From NCBI GenBank assembly GCA_963777515.1, contig CAVZQU010000017.1, positions 62,001 to 126,000 of the forward strand: a DNA stretch of 64,000 nt, written 5' to 3'. Made by a program: the position numbers and the translations under genes. Positions 27,766 through 36,807 of the stretch are shown piece after piece. A model generated the notes under the pieces. It made no database searches and was not told the origin of the DNA. It was given only the letters and a program-made list of their open reading frames with translations. This DNA comes from CAVSWT01 sp963777515. Its GTDB lineage: Bacteria > Bacteroidota > Ignavibacteria > Ignavibacteriales > Ignavibacteriaceae. Numbering within the stretch: the first letter of the stretch is position 1; every line of letters begins with the position of its first letter.

Positions 27766-30195
27766 ATGAAAAAAATATTATTGAGTTTATTCATTATGTT
27801 GTTATTTTCAAATGTCATTTCCTCTCAATCATTCAATTTACCGATTGTCCCTTCACCTCAGAAAGTTTATAAATTAAATGGAAAATATCAGTTTAAGGTC
27901 AATACACTAATTGCTATTACTTCTGAGAATAAGGCAAGTCTAAAAATTTCTGCTGAAGAAATTCAATCATCATTAAAGAATAATTTGAATTTAAATTCAT
28001 CAATAACTACTGGGGGAAGCGGTGATATAAGATTAGAGATAACAAGTTTTCTTAATAAAATAATTCCTATCGATAAAAAAGAAGCATACGAATTAAACAT
28101 TGACAAAAACAAAATTATCATTAAAGCTAAAACCGCTGAGGGAATATATTATGGAGCAATGACTTTAATTCAATTAATTGAAAAAGCAGATCATAATAAA
28201 ATTCCTGCAATAAATATTTTAGATTGGCCGGATTTAAAAGTGCGTGGCATTTCTGATGATATAAGTCGCGGCCAGGTTTCAACGATTAAAAATTTCAAAA
28301 GAATAATTGATTTTATTTCTAGATACAAAATGAATACTTACATGCTGTACTTGGAAGACATGCTTCAATTTGACGCTTATCCTTCCATTGGAAAAGGTCG
28401 TGGAAGATTATCCAAAGAAGAGGTTAAAGAAATTGTATCTTATGCAAAAAAACATTTCGTAGATGTTGTGCCTATATTTCAAACCCTTGGACATTATGAA
28501 AACATACTTTCTCAGGATAAATTTTTAAAGTATGCGGAATTTCCAGGTGCAGCTTCTTTAAATGTCTCCAATGATTCGACTTACATTTTCTTAGATAACA
28601 TGTTGAAAGAAGTTTTCGAATTATTTCCTTCAAAATATTTTCATATGGGTGCTGATGAAAGTTATGATGTAGGCTTAGGAGCCAGCAAACATCTTGTTGA
28701 TTCAACTGATATCGCTACAGTTCATGCAAATCATTATAAAAAGGTTTATAATATTTGTAAAAAATACGGCAAGACGGTCTTAATGTATGGGGACATTATA
28801 CTTAAGCATCCGGAGATACTTTCAAAAATTCCTAAAGATATAATTATTGTCGATTGGCATTATAGGCCAAATTATAATTATCCTTCGGCAAAAACTTTTA
28901 ATGATGAAGGATTTAAATATTATGTATCTCCAACCTGCTGGAATTTTTTAACACCTTTTCCAGCAAATATTAATGCTTTACCGAATATCAAATATTTTAT
29001 AAAAACGGGATTGGAAAATAATGCTACTGGAATGATAAATTCAAATTGGGGTGATTACGGAGCAGAAACTTTTAAGGAATTTATTCTTTTTGATTATGCC
29101 TGGTCTGCACAATGCTCATGGAATTTTAATGAAAGTAATATTTCAACATTTAGTAAGAATTACTTTTACGATTTCTTTGGAGTAAATGATCCCGGTTTTA
29201 CAGATGTTTATAAAATATTAAGTGAGCCAATAAACCAAATGTTATGGCATGATGTGTGGCGCCATCCCTTATTAGATTTCAGAAAGCCTGCGTGGTGGGA
29301 GCCGCAAACATCCGAGGTTAGCAAAATTACCTGGAATAATTGGGCAAATAGTAACTTACTCGAACAAATTAGTAAATTAAAAAAAGAAGCAATTAAAAAT
29401 AAAGATCATTTTGACTTGTTAGAGTTTATCGTAAAGCTAAACAATTGGTATCAACAAAAAATTACTACTCAGGAAAAACTGCATGACAGTCTATTTGTTA
29501 ATAACCATAGATCAGAATTAATTGATCTTGTTGATCAAAATACAAAAAAGCTAAAACAGCTTGAAGATGAATTCTCAGGCCTCTGGCTGCACTATTACAA
29601 AAAAGATAATTTGAATTTAATTCAAGACAAGTTTGAAAGATTAATAGCTTATTTCAATGAAACTAAAGACCTAATAAACAAAAATTTGAAAACTCTGCCT
29701 TCTCCTCTTATTGAAAGTAAATGGATTTATGTTCCAAAAGATGATTCTACTTTTGCAGATAAAGCAGATTTTAAAACTGTATTTAATCTTGATGCATCTC
29801 CCAAAGAAGCATATTTACAATTATTAGCTGACACTTATGCAAAGTTATACATAAACGGACAATATGTTGATAGAGTATTTGCCAAAAGATCCGGATCGCT
29901 TTCAGTTGATTATAAGCGAATTAAGTTTCTTGACATAAAAAAGTATTTGGAAGTTGGAGAGAATACAATCTCTGTTCATTGCGAAAATTTTTATAAAGAC
30001 GGTGCTGCTGGAATCAATATTATTTCACAGATAATTACCCAAAATGATACTTTAAAAGTATTAACAGAAAGTAATGATAATTGGCTTGGGAAAGCAGAAG
30101 ATGGCAGTTGGGAAGATGTTAAAGAAAAAGATTATAGTTATCAAATCATAGCTCCAAATTTTGCTAGTAAAAGAACAAGCTGGATAGAACGTTAA
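27766..30195 (+). CDS. GH20 beta-N-acetylhexosaminidase
   Basis: 809 residues, intact. Signal peptide MKKILLSLFIMLLFSNV with cleavage near SSQS. A GH20 N-terminal alpha/beta domain (VPSPQKVYKLNGKYQFKV ... EGIYYGAMTLIQLIE) is followed by the TIM barrel: VRGISDDISRGQVSTIKNF, QTLGHYENIL and FHMGADESYDVG, where the Asp-Glu pair acts in substrate-assisted catalysis. The C-terminal 200 residues form a beta-sandwich-like part (KLYINGQYVDRVFAKRS). Exported, so it would release terminal GlcNAc/GalNAc from chitin, peptidoglycan fragments or host glycans. The SDR gene starts 30 nt later and may share the transcript. Confidence 0.92.
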   Translation: MKKILLSLFIMLLFSNVISSQSFNLPIVPSPQKVYKLNGKYQFKVNTLIAITSENKASLKISAEEIQSSLKNNLNLNSSITTGGSGDIRLEITSFLNKIIPIDKKEAYELNIDKNKIIIKAKTAEGIYYGAMTLIQLIEKADHNKIPAINILDWPDLKVRGISDDISRGQVSTIKNFKRIIDFISRYKMNTYMLYLEDMLQFDAYPSIGKGRGRLSKEEVKEIVSYAKKHFVDVVPIFQTLGHYENILSQDKFLKYAEFPGAASLNVSNDSTYIFLDNMLKEVFELFPSKYFHMGADESYDVGLGASKHLVDSTDIATVHANHYKKVYNICKKYGKTVLMYGDIILKHPEILSKIPKDIIIVDWHYRPNYNYPSAKTFNDEGFKYYVSPTCWNFLTPFPANINALPNIKYFIKTGLENNATGMINSNWGDYGAETFKEFILFDYAWSAQCSWNFNESNISTFSKNYFYDFFGVNDPGFTDVYKILSEPINQMLWHDVWRHPLLDFRKPAWWEPQTSEVSKITWNNWANSNLLEQISKLKKEAIKNKDHFDLLEFIVKLNNWYQQKITTQEKLHDSLFVNNHRSELIDLVDQNTKKLKQLEDEFSGLWLHYYKKDNLNLIQDKFERLIAYFNETKDLINKNLKTLPSPLIESKWIYVPKDDSTFADKADFKTVFNLDASPKEAYLQLLADTYAKLYINGQYVDRVFAKRSGSLSVDYKRIKFLDIKKYLEVGENTISVHCENFYKDGAAGINIISQIITQNDTLKVLTESNDNWLGKAEDGSWEDVKEKDYSYQIIAPNFASKRTSWIER

Positions 30196-30224
30196 TTTTA
30201 ACCATCAAACTTAGAAGGATTAAC

Positions 30225-31010
30225 ATGGATTCATTAAAAAATAAAATTGTATTTATAACCGGCGCTTCATCAGGAATTGGAAAAGCTTGTGCTGAAGTTT
30301 TTGCTGCTGAAAAAGCAAATCTTATTCTTGCTGCAAGAAGAATAGACAGATTATATAAACTTTCAGAATCACTTAAGAAAAAATTTAAAATTAAAATTAA
30401 ATGCATTCAGCTTGATGTTAGAAATCTTGAAGAAGTTAATAAAAGCATTTCATCGCTTGAAAAAGAATGGAAGAAAATTGATATACTAATTAATAATGCA
30501 GGGCTTGCACGCGGGTTCTCAAAAATTTATGAAGGTGATATAACTGCATGGGAAGAAATGATTGATACCAATATTAAAGGACTTTTATTTGTTACCAGGC
30601 AAGTTCTTCCTTTCATGGTAAAAAGAAAAAAAGGCCACATAATTAATATTGGTTCCACAGCCGGACATGAAGTATACGCAAATGGCAATGTTTATTGTGC
30701 AACCAAGTTTGCGGTTAATGCTCTTAATCAATCAATTAGAATTGATGTGCTGGATAAAAATATTAAAGTCAGTACAGTTGATCCAGGAATGGTTGAAACG
30801 GAATTTAGCATGGTTAGATTTTCAGGGGATAAAGAACGGGCTAAAAATGTTTATAAAGGATTAAAACCACTTAGCGCAATTGATATTGCAAATTCAATTT
30901 TATATTGTGCGACACAACCGCCGCACGTGAACATAAATGAAATCATAATTACTCCAACAGCACAAGCTTCATCTACACAAGTTTATAGAAAACAAAAAAA
31001 TAGCCGGTAG
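30225..31010 (+). CDS. Short-chain dehydrogenase/reductase (YdfG-like)
   Basis: 261 residues. FITGASSGIGKACAEVF is the dinucleotide-binding motif, LINNAGLARG the structural NAG, and NVYCATKFAVNAL the catalytic Tyr-x-x-x-Lys, with the Ser in GSTAG. Overall it resembles YdfG-type enzymes that oxidise 3-hydroxy acids such as serine or 3-hydroxypropionate with NADP; the AARRIDRL stretch after strand 2 fits NADP preference. The ribosome site is AGAAGGA. A terminator overlaps the last codons. Intact. Confidence 0.88.
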   Translation: MDSLKNKIVFITGASSGIGKACAEVFAAEKANLILAARRIDRLYKLSESLKKKFKIKIKCIQLDVRNLEEVNKSISSLEKEWKKIDILINNAGLARGFSKIYEGDITAWEEMIDTNIKGLLFVTRQVLPFMVKRKKGHIINIGSTAGHEVYANGNVYCATKFAVNALNQSIRIDVLDKNIKVSTVDPGMVETEFSMVRFSGDKERAKNVYKGLKPLSAIDIANSILYCATQPPHVNINEIIITPTAQASSTQVYRKQKNSR

Positions 31011-31025
31011 ATTTTATGCCGGCTA
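31001..31025. terminator. Terminator between convergent SDR and YciO genes
   Basis: Stem TAGCCGG / CCGGCTA with an 11-nt AT-rich loop, followed by TAAAATTTGCTTG and preceded by an A-run (AACAAAAAAA), so it can act on both strands. The left arm overlaps the SDR stop codon. Confidence 0.7.
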
Positions 31026-31050
31026 TAAAATTTGCTTGAATAAATATTAT

Positions 31051-31656
31051 TTAAACAAATAAACTAACATCACCTGCACCTTCTCTTAAAACTTCCGGTG
31101 CTTCGTCACTTAGGTCAATAACGCTGGATGGCTGTCCACTTATATTTCCAGCAGATAACATCAAATCTACTTTATTATTAAATACACTTCTAATTTCAAT
31201 TGGATCCATAACTATTTCACCACTTCCATTAGTTGCACTTGTACTAATAATCGGATTACCTAATTCTTGTACTAATTTTAATGTTACTGCATGATTTGGA
31301 ACTCTAATCCCGACAGTTTTTCTTTTACTCCATAATGTTTTAGGAACTAATTTTGCTGCGGGCAAAATAAAAGTGTAAGGTCCCGGCAAAAGATGTTTCA
31401 TCGTTCTATATGCATAATCCGATACCTTAGCATACTTAGCGATATCTTTCAAATCACTGCAGACAAAGCTAAAAAGTTTTGTATCATTTTTTATTCTAAA
31501 AATTCGTTCTAAAGCCCCTTTATTAAAAATATCACAGCCGATACCGTAAACTGTATCAGTTGGATAGATAATTACCCCACCATATTTTAATGTTTCAACT
31601 GCTTTATTTATAAAGCGAAGCTGAGGTGTCTGTGAATGAAGCTCAAAATACTCCAT
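31051..31656 (-). CDS. YciO/YrdC/Sua5 family protein
   Basis: 201 residues. IIYPTDTVYGIGCDIFNKGA is the conserved nucleotide/threonine pocket of the YrdC fold; STSATNGSGE and the VGIRVPNHAV block follow. The KNDTKLFSFVCSDLKDIAKY stretch and overall length are closer to YciO than to the TsaC/YrdC enzymes that make threonylcarbamoyl-AMP for tRNA t6A. YciO proteins have the same fold but much weaker or different activity, so I do not assign tsaC. Single gene, converging with the SDR gene. Confidence 0.82.
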   Translation of the reverse strand: MEYFELHSQTPQLRFINKAVETLKYGGVIIYPTDTVYGIGCDIFNKGALERIFRIKNDTKLFSFVCSDLKDIAKYAKVSDYAYRTMKHLLPGPYTFILPAAKLVPKTLWSKRKTVGIRVPNHAVTLKLVQELGNPIISTSATNGSGEIVMDPIEIRSVFNNKVDLMLSAGNISGQPSSVIDLSDEAPEVLREGAGDVSLFV

Positions 31657-31946
31657 TTACTTAACTCCTTTCAATCGAGCTATTTTAATAAAATGAATTT
31701 TGATTAGTAAAACCAGGAAAGTTTGGATTGAAATTGCTCCTTAAATTATTAAGTCCAATAAATTAAGCTTGCAGTTGCAAGATATAAATAAGAAGATAAT
31801 TGTCAATGGTTTAAGAGTAAAAATTTAATTTTATGGACATAAATCACATAAAAAAAATTTCATTTTCATTTCATATTTTCATAACAATTTTATTATATTT
31901 GTTGTTCAATATTTAAAAATAAGGTTTTTTGTTAAGGAGAGACTTT
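31657..31946. other. Divergent spacer with rpmB promoter
   Basis: 290-nt AT-rich region between the YciO gene and rpmB. It holds the promoter element described at 31894 and the ribosome site AAGGAGA at 31934-31940. I see nothing else in it. Confidence 0.5.
31894..31901 (+). promoter_or_regulatory. Bacteroidota-type -7 element of rpmB
   Basis: TATATTTG fits the TAnnTTTG consensus exactly, 45 nt before the rpmB ATG. The region about 20 nt upstream is T-rich (ATATTTTC) but lacks a perfect TTG, so the -33 part is weak. Confidence 0.5.
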
Positions 31947-32186
31947 ATGTCAAGAAAATGCCAGGTTACAGGAATCAGCCCTATAACAGGAAATAATGTT
32001 TCTCATGCTCATAACAGAAGCAAAAGAAGATTTTTGCCAAATCTCCAAAAAAAGAGAGTTTGGGTTCAGGAATTAAACAGGTTTGTTACTTTAAAATTAT
32101 CTGCAAAAGCTATTAAGAATATTGCTAAAAACGGAACTTCGGATATTGCAAAGCTGGTAAGCACAAAACAGATTAAAGTACATTAG
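31947..32186 (+). CDS. rpmB: 50S ribosomal protein L28
   Basis: 79 residues from the ATG at 31947, which has AAGGAGA 6 nt upstream; an in-frame TTG at 31929 is rejected. MSRKCQVTGISPITGNNVSH and HNRSKRRFLPNLQKKRVW are unmistakable L28 sequence. Located in the large subunit near the E site. Only two Cys-type zinc positions are partly kept (one Cys at residue 5). Monocistronic, followed by a strong terminator that it shares with rplI coming from the other side. Confidence 0.97.
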   Translation: MSRKCQVTGISPITGNNVSHAHNRSKRRFLPNLQKKRVWVQELNRFVTLKLSAKAIKNIAKNGTSDIAKLVSTKQIKVH

Positions 32187-32210
32187 AATTTTATAAATAC
32201 AATTTAAAAT

Positions 32211-32244
32211 AAAAAAAGGAAAGCAAAATGCTTTCCTTTTTTTT
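32211..32244. terminator. Bidirectional terminator between rpmB and rplI
   Basis: Stem GGAAAGCA / TGCTTTCC (32218-32225, 32229-32236) with a 3-nt loop, A-run before and T-run after, 30 nt after rpmB. A near-ideal rho-independent terminator. Confidence 0.9.
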
Positions 32245-32261
32245 ATCCACCAAAATTTAAA

Positions 32262-32706
32262 TTATTCCCTTACAACCCAAACTTTAATTTTTGCATTAAC
32301 ATTTGCATGAAGCTTTATATTTATTTCATAGATACCAAGAGATTTTATAGTTTCTTCTATTTCAATTTTTCTTCTGTCTATTTCATATCCTTTTTCTTTT
32401 AAAGCATCTGCAATCATTTGGGAAGTAACGGAACCGAAAATTTTATCTTCTTCACCAACTTGAACAGGAATAGTAACCGAAACTTTTTCCAGTTCTCCTG
32501 AAAGAGCTTCAGCAGAGACTAATTCCTGCTCTAGTTTTTTAGCAAGATTTTTCTTTTCCTCTTCAAGAGAACGAACATTTCCCTCTAAAGCCGCATAAGC
32601 AAATTTCCGAGGGTATTAGAAAATTTCTTGCATAACCATTTTTAACGTCAACTACATCCCCAATCTGACCAAGGTTTTCAAAGTTTTGTCTTAATATTAC
32701 TTTCAT
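32262..32706 (-). CDS. rplI: 50S ribosomal protein L9, one frame break
   Basis: Start ATG at 32704-32706 (MKVILRQNFENLGQIGDVVD) and stop at 32262. The frame changes near 32615, in the stretch coding ARNFLIPS then KFAYAALEGNVRSLEEE; rejoined length about 148 residues, the family norm. The N-terminal domain binds 23S rRNA; the long helix (EEEKKNLAKKLEQELVSAE) and C-terminal domain (IEIEETIKSLGIYEINIKLH) follow. L9 helps keep the reading frame. Last gene of rpsF-ssb-rpsR-rplI. The break is surely a base error, because the gene order and both halves are conserved. Confidence 0.93.
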
Positions 32707-32726
32707 TATTTCCTCTAAATGACTGG

Positions 32727-32957
32727 TTATTTTACTGTATCAGATACATAAGGTAACAAGGCCATGTGTCTTGCTCTTTTAATAGCAAGAGATAATTCTC
32801 TTTGATATTTAGAAGCAGTTCCAGTAATTCTTTTAGGAATTATTTTACCTTGTTCCGTAGTGTATCTTTGCAAGAGTTTAACGTCTTTATAGTCAATGTA
32901 TTTAACATTGTTTTGAGTAAACCTGCAAACTTTTTTAGTTTTAATTTCTTTTTTCAT
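32727..32957 (-). CDS. rpsR: 30S ribosomal protein S18
   Basis: 76 residues, intact. KVCRFTQNNVKYIDYKDVKL, then LLQRYTTEQGKIIPKRITGT and the basic helix ELSLAIKRARHMALLPY are typical S18. It forms a heterodimer with S6 on the 30S platform. It sits 12 nt after ssb and 20 nt before rplI. Confidence 0.97.
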   Translation of the reverse strand: MKKEIKTKKVCRFTQNNVKYIDYKDVKLLQRYTTEQGKIIPKRITGTASKYQRELSLAIKRARHMALLPYVSDTVK

Positions 32958-32969
32958 TCTTCACCTAAT

Positions 32970-33447
32970 TTACTTTAATAAATCTGATTCTTCGCTTGAA
33001 AGAAATTTATCGAAAGAATCTTCTGAATAATCAACACCTTCATTATCATCATCAGAAGCTATTGTGATTTTCTTCTTCAGCTCCTGTACCGTTATTCCTA
33101 TTTATTCTATTAAGAAACTGAATTCTTCTTGCTTTAATTTCAACAATGCTTCTGTTTTGTCCATCTTCAGACTTCCAGCTTCTGCTTTGCAACTCGCCGT
33201 CAACTAAAACAGCGGAACCTTTTTTCAATCTATCCCGACAGCTTTCTGCCAGTTTATTCCATGCGACAATGCCGACATAACATACATCTTCCTGCCATTG
33301 GTTTGAGCTATCTTTATATTTCCTGTTAGATGCAATAGAAAAATTAACCACCGGAGTGTTGTTCGTTGTCTGACGAAATATTGGATCTTTTGTAAGATTA
33401 CCGGCAACAATAACGTAGTTAATTTCGGGCATTTTCAAATCGGCCAT
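32970..33447 (-). CDS. ssb: Single-stranded DNA-binding protein, one frame break near the C-terminus
   Basis: OB-fold over residues 1-110: INYVIVAGNLTKDPIFRQTT, VVNFSIASNRKYKD, VDGELQSRSWKSEDGQNRS. In the raw frame it ends after EEENHNSF, but shifting one base near 33060 continues into an acidic tail (IASDDDNEGVDYSEDSF) and a stop at 32970-32972, for about 158 residues, leaving only 12 nt to rpsR. The tail ends ESDLLK, not the usual D-D-x-P-F tip that recruits repair proteins. Placement between rpsF and rpsR is classical. Start ATG at 33447 (MADLKMPEINY). Confidence 0.9.
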
Positions 33448-33485
33448 GGTTTTTCCTCCATACTTTATCTAAAATTGTTAATTAA

Positions 33486-33899
33486 TCACTTTGCTTCTGT
33501 TTCTTCCTCTTTCTTTTCAGATGAGTTTTCACCATTCTTTTGTTTGTCCGAAGAAGAATCAAAATCATTTTCAGAACTTTTATTCTTTTCAAGATATTCA
33601 ACAGCTTCTTTACTGAGTTTAATTGTTAAATATCTTAAAACCTGATCATCAAGATTAAAAGCTCTTTCTAATTTTGAAACAATCGTTGAGGGAGCGTTAA
33701 ACCGGTAGATAGCATAGTAACCAATTTTACTTTTGTTTACCATGTAAGCTAGTCTTTTTCTTCCCCATTTATCGATTTCCCTAATTTCTCCACCATTATT
33801 TACTATAGTATCGGTAATGCGAGAAACAACATTTTCAATTTGTTCGTCATCTAAAGCAGCATTTATCAGAACTGCGCTTTCATAGACATTAATATCCAT
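33486..33899 (-). CDS. rpsF: 30S ribosomal protein S6
   Basis: 137 residues. YESAVLINAALDDEQIENVV at the start and IDKWGRKRLAYMVNKSKIGY, YYAIYRFNAP and LERAFNLDDQVLRYLTIKL match S6. The C-terminus is an acidic/Lys/Ser tail (after residue 105), longer than in Escherichia coli but common in this group. First gene of the rpsF-ssb-rpsR-rplI operon with a good ribosome site (AAAGGAGGTG). Intact. Confidence 0.96.
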   Translation of the reverse strand: MDINVYESAVLINAALDDEQIENVVSRITDTIVNNGGEIREIDKWGRKRLAYMVNKSKIGYYAIYRFNAPSTIVSKLERAFNLDDQVLRYLTIKLSKEAVEYLEKNKSSENDFDSSSDKQKNGENSSEKKEEETEAK

Positions 33900-33930
33900 A
33901 CTGTCTTATTCACCTCCTTTGGATAATAAA

Positions 33931-33952
33931 GCCCTCATTCAAAGATGAGAGC
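33931..33952 (-). promoter_or_regulatory. Leader hairpin before rpsF
   Basis: On the minus strand GCTCTCAT-ctttga-ATGAGGGC forms an 8-bp stem with one G-U pair, 32 nt upstream of the rpsF start and 40 nt after hppA. It may be the hppA terminator or an S6/S18 autoregulatory leader; the CCG bulge typical of known S6:S18 motifs is not evident. Confidence 0.4.
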
Positions 33953-33992
33953 AGGGGTTCACAAATATTATTATTTTTAAAAACCTTTAAAT

Positions 33993-36179
33993 TTATTTAA
34001 TTAATGGCGCAATTACAAGAGCAACCACTGCCATTAATTTTAATAAGATATTTAAAGAAGGACCTGATGTATCCTTAAACGGATCTCCCACAGTATCGCC
34101 AACTACAGCAGCTTTATGAGGAGCAGAACCTTTAAAATATTTTTCTCCGTTAATTTCTATACCTTCTTCAAACATTTTCTTTGCATTGTCCCATGAACCT
34201 CCGGCGTTAGCCTGGAATATTGCCATTAAAACGCCGGTTACTGTTACACCTGCTAACAATCCGCCAAGCATCTCCGGACCACCAGCAAAACCTATAAATA
34301 CTGGGGCTACCACAGCGAGCAGCCCAGGGATAACCATTTGTCTAATTGCTGCACGAGTTGAAATTTCAACACATTTACCGTATTCAGCCTTGCCATCTGC
34401 GGCTTCAAAAACATGCCTATCTTCTGCAGACCATTCGGACATTTCTTTATTATCATTTTTTTTCATAACGGCAAGAGCAGCACTTAATGCCGGTATACTA
34501 CTAAATTGTCTTCTTACTTCTTCAATCATTGACATTGCAGCACGTCCTACAGCTTTCATTGCCAAAGCAGAAAATAAAAACGGAAGCATACCGCCAATAA
34601 ATAATCCAGCCATAACATTAGCTTTTGAAATATCAATAGATCTAATTTGAGCGGCAGTCATATAAGCGCCAAACAACGCTAAAGCAGTTAAAGCTGCCGA
34701 TCCGATTGCAAAACCTTTTCCTATAGCTGCTGTAGTATTTCCAACTGCATCCAATTTATCTGTTTTTTGTCTTACTTCTTTTGGCAATTCCGACATCTCA
34801 GCAATTCCACCAGCATTATCCGAGATTGGCCCATAAGCATCAACCGCTAATTGAATCCCTGTATTTGATAGCATTCCAACTGCAGCTATTGCAATTCCAT
34901 ACAAGCCGCCAAAATAAAATGCAGCAATAATTGAGACAGCAAGAATAATAATCGGAATAGCGGTCGAAATCATCCCATTGCCGATCCCGGCAATAATATT
35001 AGTTGCCGAACCAGTTAGTGATTGTCTTACAATTCCTAACACTGGTTTTTTTCCTGTACCAGTATAATATTCAGTTACAACTCCTATTAAAACACCGGCA
35101 ATTAAACCTATTACTGTTGAAAAAAATATTCCTAAGGAAGTGATAGTATATGTGGTTCCATATAATGGGTCCTCGAAACTCCAACTTTTAGGTAGTACCC
35201 AATCAATAATAAAATATAGAGCTACAACCATTAAGGCAGAAGAACCGAATTCTCCGATGTTAAGAGCTTTTTGAGGGTCTCCGCCTTCCTTAACCTTAAC
35301 AAAGAAGGTTCCTAAAATAGACATAACAATACCAACTCCAGCAATAATAAGAGGCAAAAGCACTGCTGAAAGTCCATTAAAATCATCAATAAAACCTTTA
35401 TCACCCATAAAGGTTGCACCAAGCACCATAGTTCCAACAATTGAACCAACATAAGATTCAAATAAGTCTGCACCCATTCCGGCAACATCACCAACATTAT
35501 CGCCAACATTATCAGCAATAGTTGCAGGATTAAGCGGATGGTCTTCGGGGATGCCTGCTTCAACTTTGCCAACTAAGTCTGCACCAACATCTGCAGCTTT
35601 GGTATAAATACCTCCTCCAACACGAGCAAATAAAGCAATTGATGAAGCTCCGAAAGAAAAGCCGGTAAGAATTGTAATTACTCTTATTAAATCAACTCTT
35701 GTTTCTACCCCAAAGGTGCTGCTGTATATTAAAAATAAAGTTCCTAATCCTAAGACACCAAGACCAACTACTCCAAGTCCCATAACCGAACCACCTGCAA
35801 AAGCAATTTCAAGTGCCTTACCCAAACTAGATCTTGCAGCATTTGTAGTCCTAACATTAGCTTTTGTTGCAACTCTCATTCCTATAAATCCGGCAAGTGC
35901 AGAACAAATTGCTCCGGTTAAAAATGAAATTGCAACAACAGGCGACGATTCCTTAGCATTTGCTGAAACAGCCAGCAGGATAGCAACACAAACAACAAAA
36001 ATCGCTAAAACTTTGTATTCTGCTTTAAGGAAGGCCATTGCTCCTTCAGCGATATGCCTGGATATTTTTTGCATCTTCTCTGTGCCAGGGTCTTGTTTAG
36101 CAACCCAGGATGATTTCCAAAATGTATATATAAGGGCTAAAAGTCCAAAGAGCGGGATTATGTAGAAACTGTTACTCAT
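33993..36179 (-). CDS. hppA: Membrane-bound pyrophosphate-energised ion pump, K+-dependent type
   Basis: 728 residues, about 16 membrane helices, intact. DVGADLVGKVEAGIPEDHPL and DNVGDNVGDVAGMGADLFES form the pyrophosphate/Mg site, and GDTVGDPFKDTSGPSLNILL closes the active site near the C-terminus. The GNTTAAIGKG stretch has Ala where K+-independent enzymes have Lys, so the enzyme should need K+. It couples pyrophosphate hydrolysis to H+ and/or Na+ export; the ion cannot be decided by eye. It recycles pyrophosphate from biosynthesis and saves ATP. Lies between pth and rpsF on the minus strand. Confidence 0.95.
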   Translation of the reverse strand: MSNSFYIIPLFGLLALIYTFWKSSWVAKQDPGTEKMQKISRHIAEGAMAFLKAEYKVLAIFVVCVAILLAVSANAKESSPVVAISFLTGAICSALAGFIGMRVATKANVRTTNAARSSLGKALEIAFAGGSVMGLGVVGLGVLGLGTLFLIYSSTFGVETRVDLIRVITILTGFSFGASSIALFARVGGGIYTKAADVGADLVGKVEAGIPEDHPLNPATIADNVGDNVGDVAGMGADLFESYVGSIVGTMVLGATFMGDKGFIDDFNGLSAVLLPLIIAGVGIVMSILGTFFVKVKEGGDPQKALNIGEFGSSALMVVALYFIIDWVLPKSWSFEDPLYGTTYTITSLGIFFSTVIGLIAGVLIGVVTEYYTGTGKKPVLGIVRQSLTGSATNIIAGIGNGMISTAIPIIILAVSIIAAFYFGGLYGIAIAAVGMLSNTGIQLAVDAYGPISDNAGGIAEMSELPKEVRQKTDKLDAVGNTTAAIGKGFAIGSAALTALALFGAYMTAAQIRSIDISKANVMAGLFIGGMLPFLFSALAMKAVGRAAMSMIEEVRRQFSSIPALSAALAVMKKNDNKEMSEWSAEDRHVFEAADGKAEYGKCVEISTRAAIRQMVIPGLLAVVAPVFIGFAGGPEMLGGLLAGVTVTGVLMAIFQANAGGSWDNAKKMFEEGIEINGEKYFKGSAPHKAAVVGDTVGDPFKDTSGPSLNILLKLMAVVALVIAPLIK

Positions 36180-36187
36180 AAACTCTC

Positions 36188-36799
36188 CTAATTTAAATCG
36201 TTCTTATTAGAATTAATTTTTTTTGAAATATTACTAAAGAGCCGACTGTTTGCATTAAGCATTTGCTTAATTCCCCCAAGAATAAATTCTTCTGCTAGTG
36301 GAGATAATTTTTCAAATAAACTACCAAGCTGTTTTTTTTCTTCTTCATTAAAATTAGACAAAACATATTCTGGCATTTTGCCCTTTTCAAAGTTTTGTCC
36401 AATACCGATCCGGATCCTTGGAAATTTATTTGTGTTAAGATGATAAATAATAGAAGCTAAACCGTTATGGCCACCGTCTCCGCCAAATTCTTTTACTCTA
36501 AACTCAGAAAATTCAAAATTAACATCATCAACAGAAACAAGAATATCTTCAGCATTAATATTAAATGCTTCTATAATTTGCGACGCAGCTATTCCACTGT
36601 TATTAACATAAGTAGCTGGTTTTATTAATGAAAAGTTAGAATTATTTATTACTCCCTCGGCAATATAATAATCCCCTTTTGCAGGATTAAAATGAATTGA
36701 ATATTTTGCTGCTAAGTAATCTACAAACATGAACCCAACATTATGCCTGTTGTATTGATACCTTGCACCGGGGTTACCAATTCCTAAAATTACCTTCAC
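36188..36799 (-). CDS. pth: Peptidyl-tRNA hydrolase
   Basis: 203 residues. ILGIGNPGARYQYNRHNVGF carries the N and catalytic His (RHNVG), PATYVNNSG and VSVDDVNFEFSEFRVKEFGG the Asp and loop, and GGDGGHNGLASIIYHL the GHNGL signature. It frees peptides from tRNA after ribosome drop-off. The gene is 8 nt downstream of rplY and 8 nt upstream of hppA. A C-terminal extension of about 15 residues is rich in Asn and Lys. Intact. Confidence 0.96.
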   Translation of the reverse strand: MKVILGIGNPGARYQYNRHNVGFMFVDYLAAKYSIHFNPAKGDYYIAEGVINNSNFSLIKPATYVNNSGIAASQIIEAFNINAEDILVSVDDVNFEFSEFRVKEFGGDGGHNGLASIIYHLNTNKFPRIRIGIGQNFEKGKMPEYVLSNFNEEEKKQLGSLFEKLSPLAEEFILGGIKQMLNANSRLFSNISKKINSNKNDLN

Positions 36800-36807
36800 T
36801 AAAAAAT

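Noticed and set aside
31051..31656. tsaC (threonylcarbamoyl-AMP synthase)
   Set aside because: Fold is right, but length and the KNDTKLFSFVCSDL region fit YciO better.
34186..36165. Long plus-strand open frames (154 and 149 codons) inside hppA
   Set aside because: They lie antisense to a fully conserved pump gene and show only Pro/Thr/Ala-rich mirror composition.
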